This document shows, in pieces, positions 1 through 10,115 of a stretch of 18,440 nt of DNA. Position 1 is the first letter of the stretch; each line of letters opens with the position of its first letter. The DNA is from JBQTHI01 sp052390035. Its GTDB lineage: Bacteria > Actinomycetota > Acidimicrobiia > Spongiisociales > ZC4RG35. The translations under genes and the position numbers were made by a program. The DNA lies in NCBI GenBank assembly GCA_052390035.1, contig JBQTHI010000074.1, positions 1 through 18,440 on the forward strand. Reading direction: 5' to 3'. Below the pieces are notes generated by a model, which made no database searches, had not been told where the DNA came from, and worked only from the letters and a program-made list of their open reading frames with translations.

Positions 1-59
1 CCGTCGCAGGTCGGTGTCGCGGTCACCACTTGAGCCGAACGCTGCATAGCAGCGGATTC
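1..59. other. Window edge beyond the aminotransferase stop
   Basis: This short stretch lies downstream of the minus-strand aminotransferase. On the minus strand an ATG at 45-43 opens a frame running off the window (beginning MQRSAQVV). It could be the start of the next gene, but about 15 codons are too few to support a call. No terminator-like hairpin with a U-tract is visible. Confidence 0.3.
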
Positions 60-1357
60 TTACGCAGGAACCCCTCGAATCGCTGCCGCCACCCGGTCGA
101 CAACTTGGTCAAGCTCGACATCGGAGATCGTGAGCGGCGGGCCCAAAAGGAATCCGTCGCCATTCAAACCGTCTGCCATGCCCCGCACCGGGTAAAGCAG
201 CAACCCCACCTCCCTGGCGGCCTGAAGGACCTTGCGGGTCAGGCCGGAAGCGGCGGGGAAAGGTGTCTTGGCGCGCCGGTCGGCCACCAATTCCACCGCC
301 ACCAGCAGGCCGAGCCCGCGGATGTCACCCACTCGGGGATCATCACCAAGGGCCGCCCGCAAACCCTCGAGCAGCTTGGCGCCTTTCATGCCGGAGGCCT
401 CGACCAGCCCCTCCGATTCGAGCATTTCCAGCACCGAAAGGCCTGCCGCTGCCCCGGCGGGGTGGTGGGAGTAGGTGTAGCCGTGAATAAAACCGGAACC
501 GACCGTTTCGTAAACCTCGGTGGAAGCCACACAGAGTCCAAGCGGCCAATACCCCGAGGAGGCTCCTTTGCCGGCGACGAGGATGTCGGGCCGGACTCCC
601 CAGTGCTCGATGCCGAACCATGTCCCGGTTCGTCCGAAGCCGGTCATCACTTCGTCGACGATCAGAAGCACGCCATGACGCCGGCAGACCCCGGCAACCG
701 ACGGCCAGTAGTCGTCGGGCGGAACGGTCGCCCCCAGGGTGGCCCCTCCCACCGCCTCGGCGACAAAGGCCGCCACGTCTCCTCGATCGGCGAACAACAC
801 CTCCAGCTGATCGGCATGCCATCGGCCGCAACCCGAAGGATGATCCGGCGCCGGGCAGCGATATTCGTAAACCGCCGGTACATGTAGGGCTCTTCCCAGC
901 CATGGCAAATACGGGGCTCGGAGGGCGGTCCGCCCCGAGACGTCGAGGGCGCCGAGGGTGTTGCCGTGGTAGCTGCCCAAACGGGAGACGATCGCGGTCC
1001 GATGGGCGTCGCCCCGCGCCAGGTGATAGGCCAGGGCTAGCTTCAGCGCCGTGTCCATCGCCTCACTCCCCCCGAAACCGGATATACCCGCCCACCGTCG
1101 ACCGGCATGCGGGTCGACAGTGCTGTGGCGTAGTCCTCTGCGATCTCGGTGGTGAAGGCGGTGGCGTGAACGTAGTCGACCTTGGCCAGCTGCGAGGCGA
1201 TGGCCTCGATGACCTCGGCCCGGCCATGTCCAACCCCGCAGACGATGGCTCCCCCGGCGGCATCTAGGTATCGGCGCCCGGCTCGATCGGTGACCCAGCA
1301 CCCGGCGGCCGCGACCGCCTCCCCCAAAGACTCGCCCCGTGGGAACACTGATGTCAT
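60..1357 (-). pseudogene. Class III PLP-dependent aminotransferase, frame broken by a 1-base deletion
   Basis: This is an aminotransferase of the class III fold (omega-amino-acid/diamine type); such enzymes move an amino group to pyruvate or another keto acid using pyridoxal phosphate in the cytoplasm. The N-terminal 97 residues are in one frame (start ATG 1357-1355) and the rest, from SEAMDTALKLA, in the next. The frames join at the C6 run 1068-1073; one extra base restores PVSGGSEAMD and a 432-residue protein, the usual family length. In the restored protein the SYHGNT motif lies near residue 129, the PLP-pyridine aspartate is D235 in LLIVDEVMTGFGRTG, and the Schiff-base lysine is K264 in VAGKGASSGY. 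The ATG overlaps the stop of the upstream bactofilin-like gene as ATGA, which fixes the start and implies coupled translation. The substrate cannot be told. Conservation on both sides of the break suggests either a sequencing or assembly error at the homopolymer or a very recent inactivation. Confidence 0.8.
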
Positions 1358-2475
1358 CGTCGACGGCCCCCACCGGTCCAGGCCCCGAGGCCAAGCGGCA
1401 CGATCGCAGCCACCGCCGCCCAACGCAGAATGGGGATCAGCCCGATCACCACCAATATTGTCATCCCAACGAGGAGGCGGGCCGGCACCGACCGGTTACG
1501 GATGACCAGATTCCCAATGGCGCCCGCCGCCGGTACCACACCGAAAAAGGCACCGAGCAGCGCCACCCCGATCAGACCGATAATCAGCGGAGCAAACACC
1601 AGGGCCAGCGGGATACCGGCGGCAGGCGGCGCCAGCGACAACAGGATGGAGAGCAGGCCGAGGACGACCAGCGGCGAGGCGAGCAGCCCGAGACCCGCCA
1701 GCCAGGTAGGCCAGCCGCGGCTCGCCGCCACCACCGCCCGTTCCAGCCTCTCCGGCCGGATCCGGCCAAAGACCAGCCCCCCGGCCAGGAGCAGGAGCCA
1801 GGCGAGCCCAAGTGTCAGGAGCCGCAGTGCCCGAATCCGGATATTGGGCCGGAGTGGGGTGCGGTGAACAAGCGACTCTTCCGGGTTCGCCTGTTCGACG
1901 ACGGCTTCCCGTGATGACCGGTAGGCGATTTCTCCCACGACCTCGGCGGTTGGGCCGATTCGGAGGTGATCCACTGCGACATCGACCGCTCCACCGATGT
2001 GCCCATCCAGGTCGAGACTCTTCATCTGTCCCCTGAGATCCCGAGCGGTTTCACCGTTCACCAGTACCCGGCGCCCCCAGACCAGCAGGTCCCGGCCGAC
2101 GTTTCCCTCGACGGTTGCCTCCCAGACGGCGAAGGCAACATCGTCGCCGACTGATCCCTCCATCCGGAGGTTGGTGGCCGCCAGCCTCACCGAGCCGCCC
2201 ACCCGGCCGGTGATCACCACCCGGCCGGCGATAACGAAGACATCACCGGTCACCTCTCCCGAGATCAGTATCTCGTCGAAAGCCGCGGCGAACAGATCCC
2301 CTTCGATGCGGCCGTCGACCTGGATTCGATTCCCGGCGGCATAGAGGTCCTCCTCGACCACCTCCTCTTGGCGAACCAGCACAAGGTCGGATTGGGTGAG
2401 CTCGGCGACTGCCTGCAACGGAATGGCGAGGATCGCCGCCGCCAAAACAGCAGTACTGCTAAAGGGGTAGGGCAT
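1354..2475 (-). CDS. Secreted/membrane-anchored protein with bactofilin-like repeats
   Basis: The 373-residue protein begins with a probable signal peptide (about residues 1-24, ending LQAVA). Residues about 35-185 form a series of short repeats of the type xGxVxGDVxxxA (for example GRIEGDLF, GEVTGDVF, GRVGGSVR, GNVGRDLL), the pattern of the right-handed beta-helix of bactofilins, which are polymer-forming cytoskeletal proteins. A charged linker (185-215) leads to a hydrophobic C-terminal third with about five to six membrane segments between residues 217 and 368. The arrangement suggests a repeat domain outside the membrane anchored by a helix bundle; polymerisation is inferred from the family, not shown. 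The ATG at 2475 lies 17 bases inside the end of nuoN. It is preferred over an upstream TTG (2514) because it gives a clean signal peptide. The gene overlaps the aminotransferase by ATGA, so it appears to be the penultimate gene of the nuoH-N unit. A role in complex I is not indicated by the sequence. Confidence 0.72.
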   Translation of the reverse strand: MPYPFSSTAVLAAAILAIPLQAVAELTQSDLVLVRQEEVVEEDLYAAGNRIQVDGRIEGDLFAAAFDEILISGEVTGDVFVIAGRVVITGRVGGSVRLAATNLRMEGSVGDDVAFAVWEATVEGNVGRDLLVWGRRVLVNGETARDLRGQMKSLDLDGHIGGAVDVAVDHLRIGPTAEVVGEIAYRSSREAVVEQANPEESLVHRTPLRPNIRIRALRLLTLGLAWLLLLAGGLVFGRIRPERLERAVVAASRGWPTWLAGLGLLASPLVVLGLLSILLSLAPPAAGIPLALVFAPLIIGLIGVALLGAFFGVVPAAGAIGNLVIRNRSVPARLLVGMTILVVIGLIPILRWAAVAAIVPLGLGAWTGGGRRR

Positions 2476-3924
2476 CGGCCGCCAGCCGCAGCAGCGGTAC
2501 CGGGAATATCCCAAAAAAGAGAGTCACCCCCACCGCCGCCGCCAGCACGGCGCGGATCGGGGCGGGCGCCGGTGGAATCTCCTCACCCTCCGGCTCGTCC
2601 ATGTACATGGCGACGATCACTCGCAGATAGATGAAGAACGAGACCACGGATGCGAGGACCGCCCCGACGACCAGCCAGGCGAATCCGGCTTTCCACGCTT
2701 CCTGGAAGGTCCCGAACTTGGCGATGAACCCGGCGGTGAGGGGTATCCCGGCCATTCCCAGCAGGAGCACGGTCAGGCCGTGGGCAAGCATTGGTTGGCG
2801 CTTGCCGAGTCCGGCATAGTCAGATAGAGCTGCACCGGCCGAGGCGGGTCCGTTAACGGCTGCCACTACTGCGTACGCTCCCACCAGTTGGATGGTGTAA
2901 ACGCCCAGGTAGAACCAGACCGATCCGGTTCCATTCCCGCCTGCTACCACCCCGGTGAGGATGAAGCCGGCGTGGGCCACCCCGGAATATGCCAACAGCC
3001 GCCTGAGGTCGTCCTGAACGATCGCTAGGAAAGAGCCGACCAACATCGAAAGCATGGCGATCCCGGCCGCCACCGTCGCCCACACCGTGATTGTGTCCGA
3101 AAAGCCGGAGACGAGCACCCTGGTCAAGGCTGCAAAGCCACCAACTTTGGCGGCGGCGGCCATGTACCCAACTGCGCCGGCCGGAGCGCCCTGATAGACG
3201 TCCGGTGCCCAGCCGTGGAAAGGCGCGGCGGTCACCTTGAAAGCCAGCCCGACAACAACCAGTGCCAGCCCGATGAGAAGAACCGCCGGTTTGAGGAGGA
3301 TCTGCGAGTCGAGAAATCGCCGCTGATCGAGGAGGTGGAGCGATCCGGTGCCGGCGTAGAGCAGCGAAACCCCGTAGATGAAGATGGCCGACGCGAACGA
3401 GCCGAGGAGGAAATATTTGATGGCGGCCTCCTCGGAACGGGTTTCCTGCCGAGAGAATCCGGCGAGCACGTAGAGGCTGATGGAGCCGATCTCGAGTCCA
3501 AGGAACATCATGACCAGGTGGGGAGTGGAGGTCATCAAGGCGAATCCAGCGGTGGCAAGGAGCAATAGGGCGAGTGCTTCGGCGGCCCGTCGTCCCAAGG
3601 TGTCGACGAACCTAGAGGCGGCTCCCAGTCCGAGCAGGCCGATGAGGATCAGCAGCAGATGACCAAACACCCCGAAGCGGTCGACGACCACCATTCCCCC
3701 GAATGGGAGAGTGCTTTCGGTCTCCGGGTTCGCTCCGAGTCCTCCCAACCACACTCCCTGCCAGACCGTTGCTCCCCCGGCCAACACAAATGTAAGCCCG
3801 GCGGCGGCGGCGAGCCGGCGCGGGGGCGGTTTCAGTTGGATGTCGAGCAGCAGGATCAGGGCCGCTCCCCCACCGAGCAAGATCTCGGGGAGGATCGCCA
3901 GCCAGTTGATCTCGGGCGGGGTGA

Positions 3925-3928
<4 letters not shown>
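2459..3928 (-). CDS. nuoN: NADH-quinone oxidoreductase subunit N (antiporter-like membrane subunit)
   Basis: This is one of three Mrp-antiporter-like proton-translocating subunits of complex I, in the cytoplasmic membrane. The 489 residues form about 14 membrane helices. Conserved ionisable residues of the proton channel are visible: E146 in MFLGLEIGSISLY (equivalent to E. coli NuoN Glu133), K230 in GLAFKVTAAPFHGWAPDVY, and K261 in MAAAAKVGGF, with a further lysine in TAGFIAKFGTF in the second half. The length is typical. It starts with GTG at 3928, which overlaps the nuoM stop as GTGA, so translation is likely coupled. Its stop (TAG, 2461-2459) lies inside the next gene. Confidence 0.96.
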
Positions 3929-5457
<1,529 letters not shown>

Positions 5458-5460
5458 CTG

Positions 5461-7347
5461 TCAGCCCCCCCTGGCCAGCATCCAGGCGATCACCCCGACC
5501 GCCCCTGCGCCCAGGATCAAGCCATAGGCGCGCACGAACCCGCTCTGCAGGGGCCGCGACCTGTTTGCCAACTCCCGCACCAGCCGCCCCGCCCCGTTCA
5601 CCGCCCCATCGATCAAACCCAGGTCGAACGCGAAGGCGGCCTTTTCGGCCAGCTTCTTGCCCGGCTCGACCAAGGTCGACCCGTACAGGTCATCGACCCG
5701 ATAACCCTCCCCCCACCATTGCCACAGCTTTCCGAAAGAGGCCTCGAACCGCCTCCAGAGATCCACCGGGCGGTTATAGGCCAGCACCGCCGCCGCCACA
5801 CCGGCCAGCCCGGCCGCCACCCCTACACCCGCCAGCAATGCGAACAGCGCCCACCCTGCGGGCGGGTGGGTAAGACTGACGCCTTCGAACGACGGCTCGA
5901 GGAAATGTTCGAGCGTCGCCCGGAGGGGGGTATTGAGGAACCCACCGACCACCGACAGGACGGCCAGCACGATCAAAGGCACGGTCATCACCCGCGGCGC
6001 CTCATGGGGATGCACGCCCTCGCCCCATCGCGGCTTACCCATGAAGACCAGCACGAACTGGCGGGTCATGTAAAAGCCGGTGAGGAGGGCGGTGACGAGC
6101 CCAACGATCCACAGGACCCAGAACCAGCCACCGCGGGCGAATGAAACCCCGAGGATCTCGTCCTTGGACCAGAAACCAGCCAGCGGAGGGATTCCGGCGA
6201 TGGCGATGGTGGCAATCCCCATGGTGGCAGCGGTGACAGGCATCACCTTGCGAAGCCCGCCCATCTTGTGCATGTCCTGCTGATCGGCCATCCCGTGTAT
6301 CACCGCTCCGGCTCCGAGGAAAAGGAGGGCTTTGAAGAAGGCGTGGGTCATCAAGTGGAAAACCCCCGCCACATAACCGGCGGCTCCCACCGCCAGGAAC
6401 ATGTAGCCCAGTTGGCTAATCGTGGAGTAGGCGAGGACCCGCTTGATGTCGGTCTGGGCCACGGCGATGGTGGCCGCCCAAAGCGCAGTGGCGGCGCCGA
6501 TGGTGGCGACGACGGGTCCGGCGATCGGCGACACCTCGAAAATGGCGGCCGAGCGGGCGATCACATAGACGCCGGCCGTAACCATGGTGGCGGCGTGGAT
6601 AAGCGCAGAGACCGGGGTGGGACCCTCCATCGCGTCGGGAAGCCACACATAGAGAGGGATCTGGGCAGACTTCCCGGCCGCACCGATGAGGATCAGCAGG
6701 CCGATGGCAGTGGCCAGGGCCGGGCTGAGAACCTCCGGCGCCCGCTCCGCCATCCCGTTCATCGACAGGGTGTGAAAGCTGGCGAAGATCAGCATCAGGC
6801 CGACGAGAAAGCCGAAGTCTCCGATCCGGTTGACGATGAAGGCCTTCTTGCCGGCGGCGGCCGCCACCGGCTTCGTGAACCAGAAGGAGATCAACAGGTA
6901 CGAGCACAGACCGACCAGTTCCCAGCCCACGAAGAGCATGGCGTAGTTCCCGGCGAGCACCAGAGTGAGCATCGAGGCGGCGAAGAGATTCAGATAGACG
7001 AAGAAACGCGAGAAGCGGGCATCGCCATGCATGTAGCCGACGGCGTACAGATGGATCAAGGACCCCACCCCGGTGACGACGAGGGTCATCAGCGCCGCCA
7101 GCGGATCCCAGTTGATCTCGAAGGACGCGCCTACTGCGGGCATAAATTCCCAGAGGGGGACGATGACTCCATGACTTCCTCCTCGGAAGAATGGGAGGGA
7201 GGCGCCAAGGGCGAGGGCAAACGAGCCGGCGACTGCGGCGGTGGCAAACAGACCGGCCTTCGGCTCGCCAAGCCTCTTACCGAAGAAGTGGAGGAAGGCT
7301 GCGCTGGCCAGGGGCAGCGCGATGATGAGCCAGAGGTAGTCGGTCAT
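5461..7347 (-). CDS. nuoL: NADH-quinone oxidoreductase subunit L (distal antiporter-like subunit)
   Basis: This is the most distal proton-pumping subunit of complex I, with 628 residues. It has the antiporter core (about residues 1-480) and a C-terminal extension expected to hold the long lateral helix that runs along the membrane arm. Visible functional residues are E143 in FVGWELVGLCSYLLI, K226 in GAAGKSAQIPLYVWLPDAMEG, H251 in ALIHAATMVTAGVY and K395 in AGFWSKDEIL (E. coli Lys399). These match the conserved NuoL charge series. The ATG overlaps the nuoK stop as ATGA, so it is translationally coupled. Length and motif content are normal. Confidence 0.97.
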   Translation of the reverse strand: MTDYLWLIIALPLASAAFLHFFGKRLGEPKAGLFATAAVAGSFALALGASLPFFRGGSHGVIVPLWEFMPAVGASFEINWDPLAALMTLVVTGVGSLIHLYAVGYMHGDARFSRFFVYLNLFAASMLTLVLAGNYAMLFVGWELVGLCSYLLISFWFTKPVAAAAGKKAFIVNRIGDFGFLVGLMLIFASFHTLSMNGMAERAPEVLSPALATAIGLLILIGAAGKSAQIPLYVWLPDAMEGPTPVSALIHAATMVTAGVYVIARSAAIFEVSPIAGPVVATIGAATALWAATIAVAQTDIKRVLAYSTISQLGYMFLAVGAAGYVAGVFHLMTHAFFKALLFLGAGAVIHGMADQQDMHKMGGLRKVMPVTAATMGIATIAIAGIPPLAGFWSKDEILGVSFARGGWFWVLWIVGLVTALLTGFYMTRQFVLVFMGKPRWGEGVHPHEAPRVMTVPLIVLAVLSVVGGFLNTPLRATLEHFLEPSFEGVSLTHPPAGWALFALLAGVGVAAGLAGVAAAVLAYNRPVDLWRRFEASFGKLWQWWGEGYRVDDLYGSTLVEPGKKLAEKAAFAFDLGLIDGAVNGAGRLVRELANRSRPLQSGFVRAYGLILGAGAVGVIAWMLARGG

Positions 7348-7655
7348 CCCCGCATTTCTGACAGCTCATCCACCGACGCGGTCTGGCGCCGGCGGAAGAT
7401 CGCCACGATGATGGCGAGACCAACAACAACTTCGGCGGCAGCCACGACCAGCACGAAGAAGACCGCCAGTTGACCGTCCAGGCCACCAAGTGCTCGGCCC
7501 GCCGCGATAAACGTCAAGTTGACGGCGTTGAGCATCAACTCGATGCACATGAACATGACCAGGGCATTTCTTCGTATCAGGATGCCGAGCGCCCCGACCG
7601 CGAAAACCAGCGCCGCCAGGGTCATGTACCACCCGGAGGTGACGGCTAAGTCCAC
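7344..7655 (-). CDS. nuoK: NADH-quinone oxidoreductase subunit K
   Basis: This small three-helix membrane subunit of complex I (related to MrpC) is 103 residues long from GTG 7655. The two buried glutamates needed for proton transfer are present and correctly spaced: E39 in MFMCIELMLNAVNL (E. coli Glu36) and E75 in VVAAAEVVVGLAI (Glu72). The GTG is chosen over an in-frame codon at 7700 because a GGAGG Shine-Dalgarno sequence (about 7665-7669 on the complementary strand) lies nine bases upstream. The longer form would also start inside nuoJ and add 15 unlikely residues. It overlaps nuoL by four bases. Confidence 0.96.
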   Translation of the reverse strand: MDLAVTSGWYMTLAALVFAVGALGILIRRNALVMFMCIELMLNAVNLTFIAAGRALGGLDGQLAVFFVLVVAAAEVVVGLAIIVAIFRRRQTASVDELSEMRG

Positions 7656-7680
7656 GAAAGGTCGCCTCCGGGCGGGGTGC

Positions 7681-8217
7681 TCATTCCGCGGTCCGTCCAA
7701 CTCGACGGCGCGACGAGGCCAAAGAGATGGCCCCCACCGCGGCGATCGTCAACAACAGGGCGGTGGCCTCGAAGGCGAGCACCCAATCGGTGAACATCGG
7801 CACGGCCAGCGCCTGCACGGTGCCGTTGGTGGCCTGAGGATCGACGGGGCCCGACGCCGCCGGCACCCACGAGAAGCTTCCCCGGGCGATGGCCACCACG
7901 ACCACTCCCACTATCACGACACCGAGAGCCATGGCCAGCCGGCGCTGATGGGGGATGTTCTCTTGGGGGTCTTCTGTTCTGTCTACCCCGATCAGCATGA
8001 TCACGAAGAGGAACAGCGTCATCACCGCGCCCGCATAGACGATGATCTGGACCGCGGCGACCAGGTGGGCGAGCTGGATCACGTACAGCACCCCCATCGA
8101 AAACAGCGTGGCGAGCAAACCGAGCGCCGAATAGACCGGGTTACGGGCCATCACCACAGTGACCGCACCGAAGAGCGTGGCAATCGCCATCAGAACGAAG
8201 ACGACCAGTTCGACCAT
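7681..8217 (-). CDS. nuoJ: NADH-quinone oxidoreductase subunit J
   Basis: This membrane subunit of complex I lies between NuoK and NuoA/H and contributes a helix with the pi-bulge involved in coupling. The 178 residues contain about five membrane helices. The conserved family stretch is seen as ARNPVYSALGLLATLFSMGV followed by VIQLAHLVAAVQIIVYAGAVMTLFLFVIM (residues about 23-77), which is diagnostic of NuoJ. The C-terminal helix pair begins near residue 140 after a soluble loop. ATG 8217 is chosen over the adjacent TTG at 8220. The upstream gap to nuoI is 30 bases and contains a weak AGGCG Shine-Dalgarno-like element. Confidence 0.96.
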   Translation of the reverse strand: MVELVVFVLMAIATLFGAVTVVMARNPVYSALGLLATLFSMGVLYVIQLAHLVAAVQIIVYAGAVMTLFLFVIMLIGVDRTEDPQENIPHQRRLAMALGVVIVGVVVVAIARGSFSWVPAASGPVDPQATNGTVQALAVPMFTDWVLAFEATALLLTIAAVGAISLASSRRRVGRTAE

Positions 8218-8247
8218 CAAACGGCGCCTGGCATCAGGTTGGATCGC

Positions 8248-8877
8248 TCAGGCATCCCGGATCTCTTGGGCGGGCTCGGGATCCCACGAAGCCGTCCCCG
8301 GGGTGCCCTGCCATGCCAGCACGCCCTGGTAGGCGGCGACCCCCCCGTCAGCGGTGGCTCGGAGCCACCCGTCGGCCGTCTCCAGTTCGGTATGCCGCGC
8401 CAGGGGATCGTCGGGGAACATATGAGGAACCGAGCCGTCCCGATGCATCAGCAACTCGTTCTTGGTGTAGATGGCGTCCTCCCTCTTGGAGGATGACATT
8501 TCGAAGAGGTGGGTCATGGTGATCGCCTCGGTGGGGCAGGCCTCGACGCAAAGCCCGCAGAAGATGCAGCGGAGCATGTTGATCTCGTAGACGAAGCCGT
8601 ACCTTTCACCGGGGCTGACCGGTGCATCGGGAGGGTTGTCGAGACCACGCACGTAGATGCATTGGGCGGGACACGCGCCGGCGCACAGCTCGCAGCCGAT
8701 ACACTTCTCCATCCCATCCGGGTAACGGTTGAGAACATGGCGACCGTGAAACCTCTGCGGCTTTGGCCGGTATTCGTGGGGGTACTTGGTAGTCACCAAC
8801 CCGTCGCCGGCCACCGTCTGGACCATGATCCGCCCGGTGACCCGAAGCCCTCGTAAAAATTCGGCTATGGCTCCCAC
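8248..8877 (-). CDS. nuoI: NADH-quinone oxidoreductase subunit I (two 4Fe-4S ferredoxin subunit)
   Basis: This TYKY-type subunit carries clusters N6a and N6b, which pass electrons from NuoG towards the N2 cluster in NuoB. Both ferredoxin motifs are complete: C59, C62, C65 and C69 in CIGCELCAGACP, and C104, C107, C110 and C114 in CIFCGLCVEACP. The protein is 209 residues, with a C-terminal tail after the second motif that is longer than the core fold and ends in a weakly conserved region. GTG 8877 directly follows the nuoH stop (TGA-GTG), and a CTGGAG Shine-Dalgarno-like element lies within the last codons of nuoH. NuoB, its natural neighbour in the electron path, is not encoded here. Confidence 0.97.
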   Translation of the reverse strand: MGAIAEFLRGLRVTGRIMVQTVAGDGLVTTKYPHEYRPKPQRFHGRHVLNRYPDGMEKCIGCELCAGACPAQCIYVRGLDNPPDAPVSPGERYGFVYEINMLRCIFCGLCVEACPTEAITMTHLFEMSSSKREDAIYTKNELLMHRDGSVPHMFPDDPLARHTELETADGWLRATADGGVAAYQGVLAWQGTPGTASWDPEPAQEIRDA

Positions 8878-9978
8878 TCATGAGCTCCAGGGCAAACCGA
8901 ACTGGCGGACGCTTATCACGACGGTCGACACCATTAGCCAGACCAGGGCGGCAGGGATCAGCCGCTTCCATCCGAGTTGCATCAGTTGGTCGTACCGCAA
9001 GCGGGGCATCGTGTTCCGTATCCAGAAGAACATGAAGATGACCAGATAGGTTTTGGCCAGCATCCAAAGGGTGGGAAGCACCGCGGCGATCAGGCCGGTG
9101 GTGCCGAAGGTGGGTCCGCTCCAACCTCCCAAGAAGAGGGTGGCGCACAACGCCGACATCGTGAACAGGTTGCAATATTCGGCCAGCTGGTACATGGCGA
9201 AACGCATTCCCGAATATTCGGTGTGAAATCCGCCCACCAACTCTTGCTCGGCCTCCACCAGGTCAAATGGCGCCCGGTTGGTCTCGGCCATGATGGCCAG
9301 GAAGAAGATCACAAAGGCGACAAACTGGGGAATCAGGTTCCACCGAGGGATGAAGGCGGCCACACCGAGACCGGGGAAAACGTCGGCAAAGGTACCGCTC
9401 TGGCGTTCGACGATCCCGGCCAGGGACAGGGTCCCACCGTCCCCGGTGGTCGAGGAAAACATGACCACCGCCACCATCGCCAGGCCCATCGCCGCCTCGT
9501 AGGAGATGGCCTGCGCCGTCGCCCGCACGCCACCCAGCAGCGGATATTTGGAACCCGATGACCATCCGGCGAGCACCACGGCGTACACGGCCATCGATGA
9601 CATGGCGAGGACGAAGAGGAGGCCGACATTGAGGTCGGTGCCCTGCACCAGCACGGTTCGGTCACCGATGGTGAAGGGCTGTCCGAAGGGCACGACCATA
9701 AACATGAGGAACGCAGGCAGGATCGCCAGGAACGGGGCGAGCACGTACACGCCGTATTCGACCTTGCGAGGTATCACGGATTCCTTGAAGAACAGCTTGA
9801 GGCCGTCGGCCACCGTTTGCAAAAGGCCGAAGGGACCGGCGCGGTCCGGCCCGACCCGGTTCTGCATATCGGCCACGATCTTTCGTTCCAACCAGACGTT
9901 GAACACCGTGGTGCCCAAGAGGAGAACAAAGACCCCCAGAACCCGACCCACGACGATGATGAGGTCGATGCCGTCCAT
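8878..9978 (-). CDS. nuoH: NADH-quinone oxidoreductase subunit H (quinone-chamber membrane subunit)
   Basis: This heel subunit of complex I (ND1 family) forms the quinone chamber with NuoB and NuoD. From ATG 9978 it has 366 residues and about eight helices. Diagnostic stretches are WLERKIVADMQNRVGPDRAGPFGLLQ (about 29-54), the ISYEAAMGL helix with E161, and the acidic loop AETNRAPFDLVEAEQELVGGFHTEYSG (about 231-257), which holds the conserved glutamates and aspartate of the quinone channel. An in-frame ATG at 10014 would add 12 residues. It is disfavoured because it sits in a candidate -10 box and the extension is not hydrophobic. nuoH is the first gene of its unit because a divergent transporter gene separates it from nuoG. 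Confidence 0.95.
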   Translation of the reverse strand: MDGIDLIIVVGRVLGVFVLLLGTTVFNVWLERKIVADMQNRVGPDRAGPFGLLQTVADGLKLFFKESVIPRKVEYGVYVLAPFLAILPAFLMFMVVPFGQPFTIGDRTVLVQGTDLNVGLLFVLAMSSMAVYAVVLAGWSSGSKYPLLGGVRATAQAISYEAAMGLAMVAVVMFSSTTGDGGTLSLAGIVERQSGTFADVFPGLGVAAFIPRWNLIPQFVAFVIFFLAIMAETNRAPFDLVEAEQELVGGFHTEYSGMRFAMYQLAEYCNLFTMSALCATLFLGGWSGPTFGTTGLIAAVLPTLWMLAKTYLVIFMFFWIRNTMPRLRYDQLMQLGWKRLIPAALVWLMVSTVVISVRQFGLPWSS

Positions 9979-10009
9979 CAGCGGGTCCGCACACTCATAC
10001 CGGCTCCGG

Positions 10010-10036
10010 AGCATAGGGAGAGCCGGATGGGGTCAA
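10010..10036 (-). promoter_or_regulatory. Candidate promoter of the nuoHIJKLMN unit
   Basis: On the minus strand TTGACC (10036-10031) and TATGCT (10015-10010) are separated by 15 bases, a little short for a sigma-70-type promoter. Transcription would start around 10003, about 25 bases before the preferred nuoH ATG. A promoter is needed here because the upstream gene is on the opposite strand. The assignment rests only on motif resemblance. Confidence 0.35.
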
Positions 10037-10040
10037 CAAA

Positions 10041-10070
10041 CCCACCCCGTTACCTAAGGTTTGGGGTGGG
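10041..10070. promoter_or_regulatory. Inverted repeat in the divergent nuoH/EamA gap
   Basis: CCCACCCC (10041-10048) and GGGGTGGG (10063-10070) are a perfect 8-base inverted repeat around a 14-base spacer. The spacer itself holds the small near-symmetric element ACCT-A-AGGT (10052-10060), almost on the same centre. It lies between two divergently transcribed genes, upstream of both, so an operator is more likely than a terminator. No U-tract follows on either strand. A possible TAAGGT -10 box for the transporter gene (10055-10060) falls within it. Confidence 0.4.
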
Positions 10071-10115
10071 GCTGAACCACACCGATCGCCTTCAGAAACC
10101 GCTGTCGCTCTTCCC

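Noticed and set aside
30..887. Long plus-strand open frame opposite the aminotransferase
   Set aside because: It runs antisense to a conserved PLP enzyme and its translation is arginine/glycine/proline-rich with no recognisable motif; it is a shadow of GC-rich coding DNA.
2476..2514. Upstream TTG start for the bactofilin-like gene
   Set aside because: It would put a cysteine/arginine-rich stretch before a good signal peptide; the ATG at 2475 is better.
6268..7473. Long plus-strand open frame (401 codons) opposite nuoL and nuoK
   Set aside because: Its product is very rich in G, D, H, Q and R, has no domain or membrane pattern, and lies opposite conserved complex I genes.
7656..7700. N-terminal extension of NuoK from 7700
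   Set aside because: It would begin inside nuoJ; GTG 7655 has a GGAGG Shine-Dalgarno sequence and gives the normal NuoK length.
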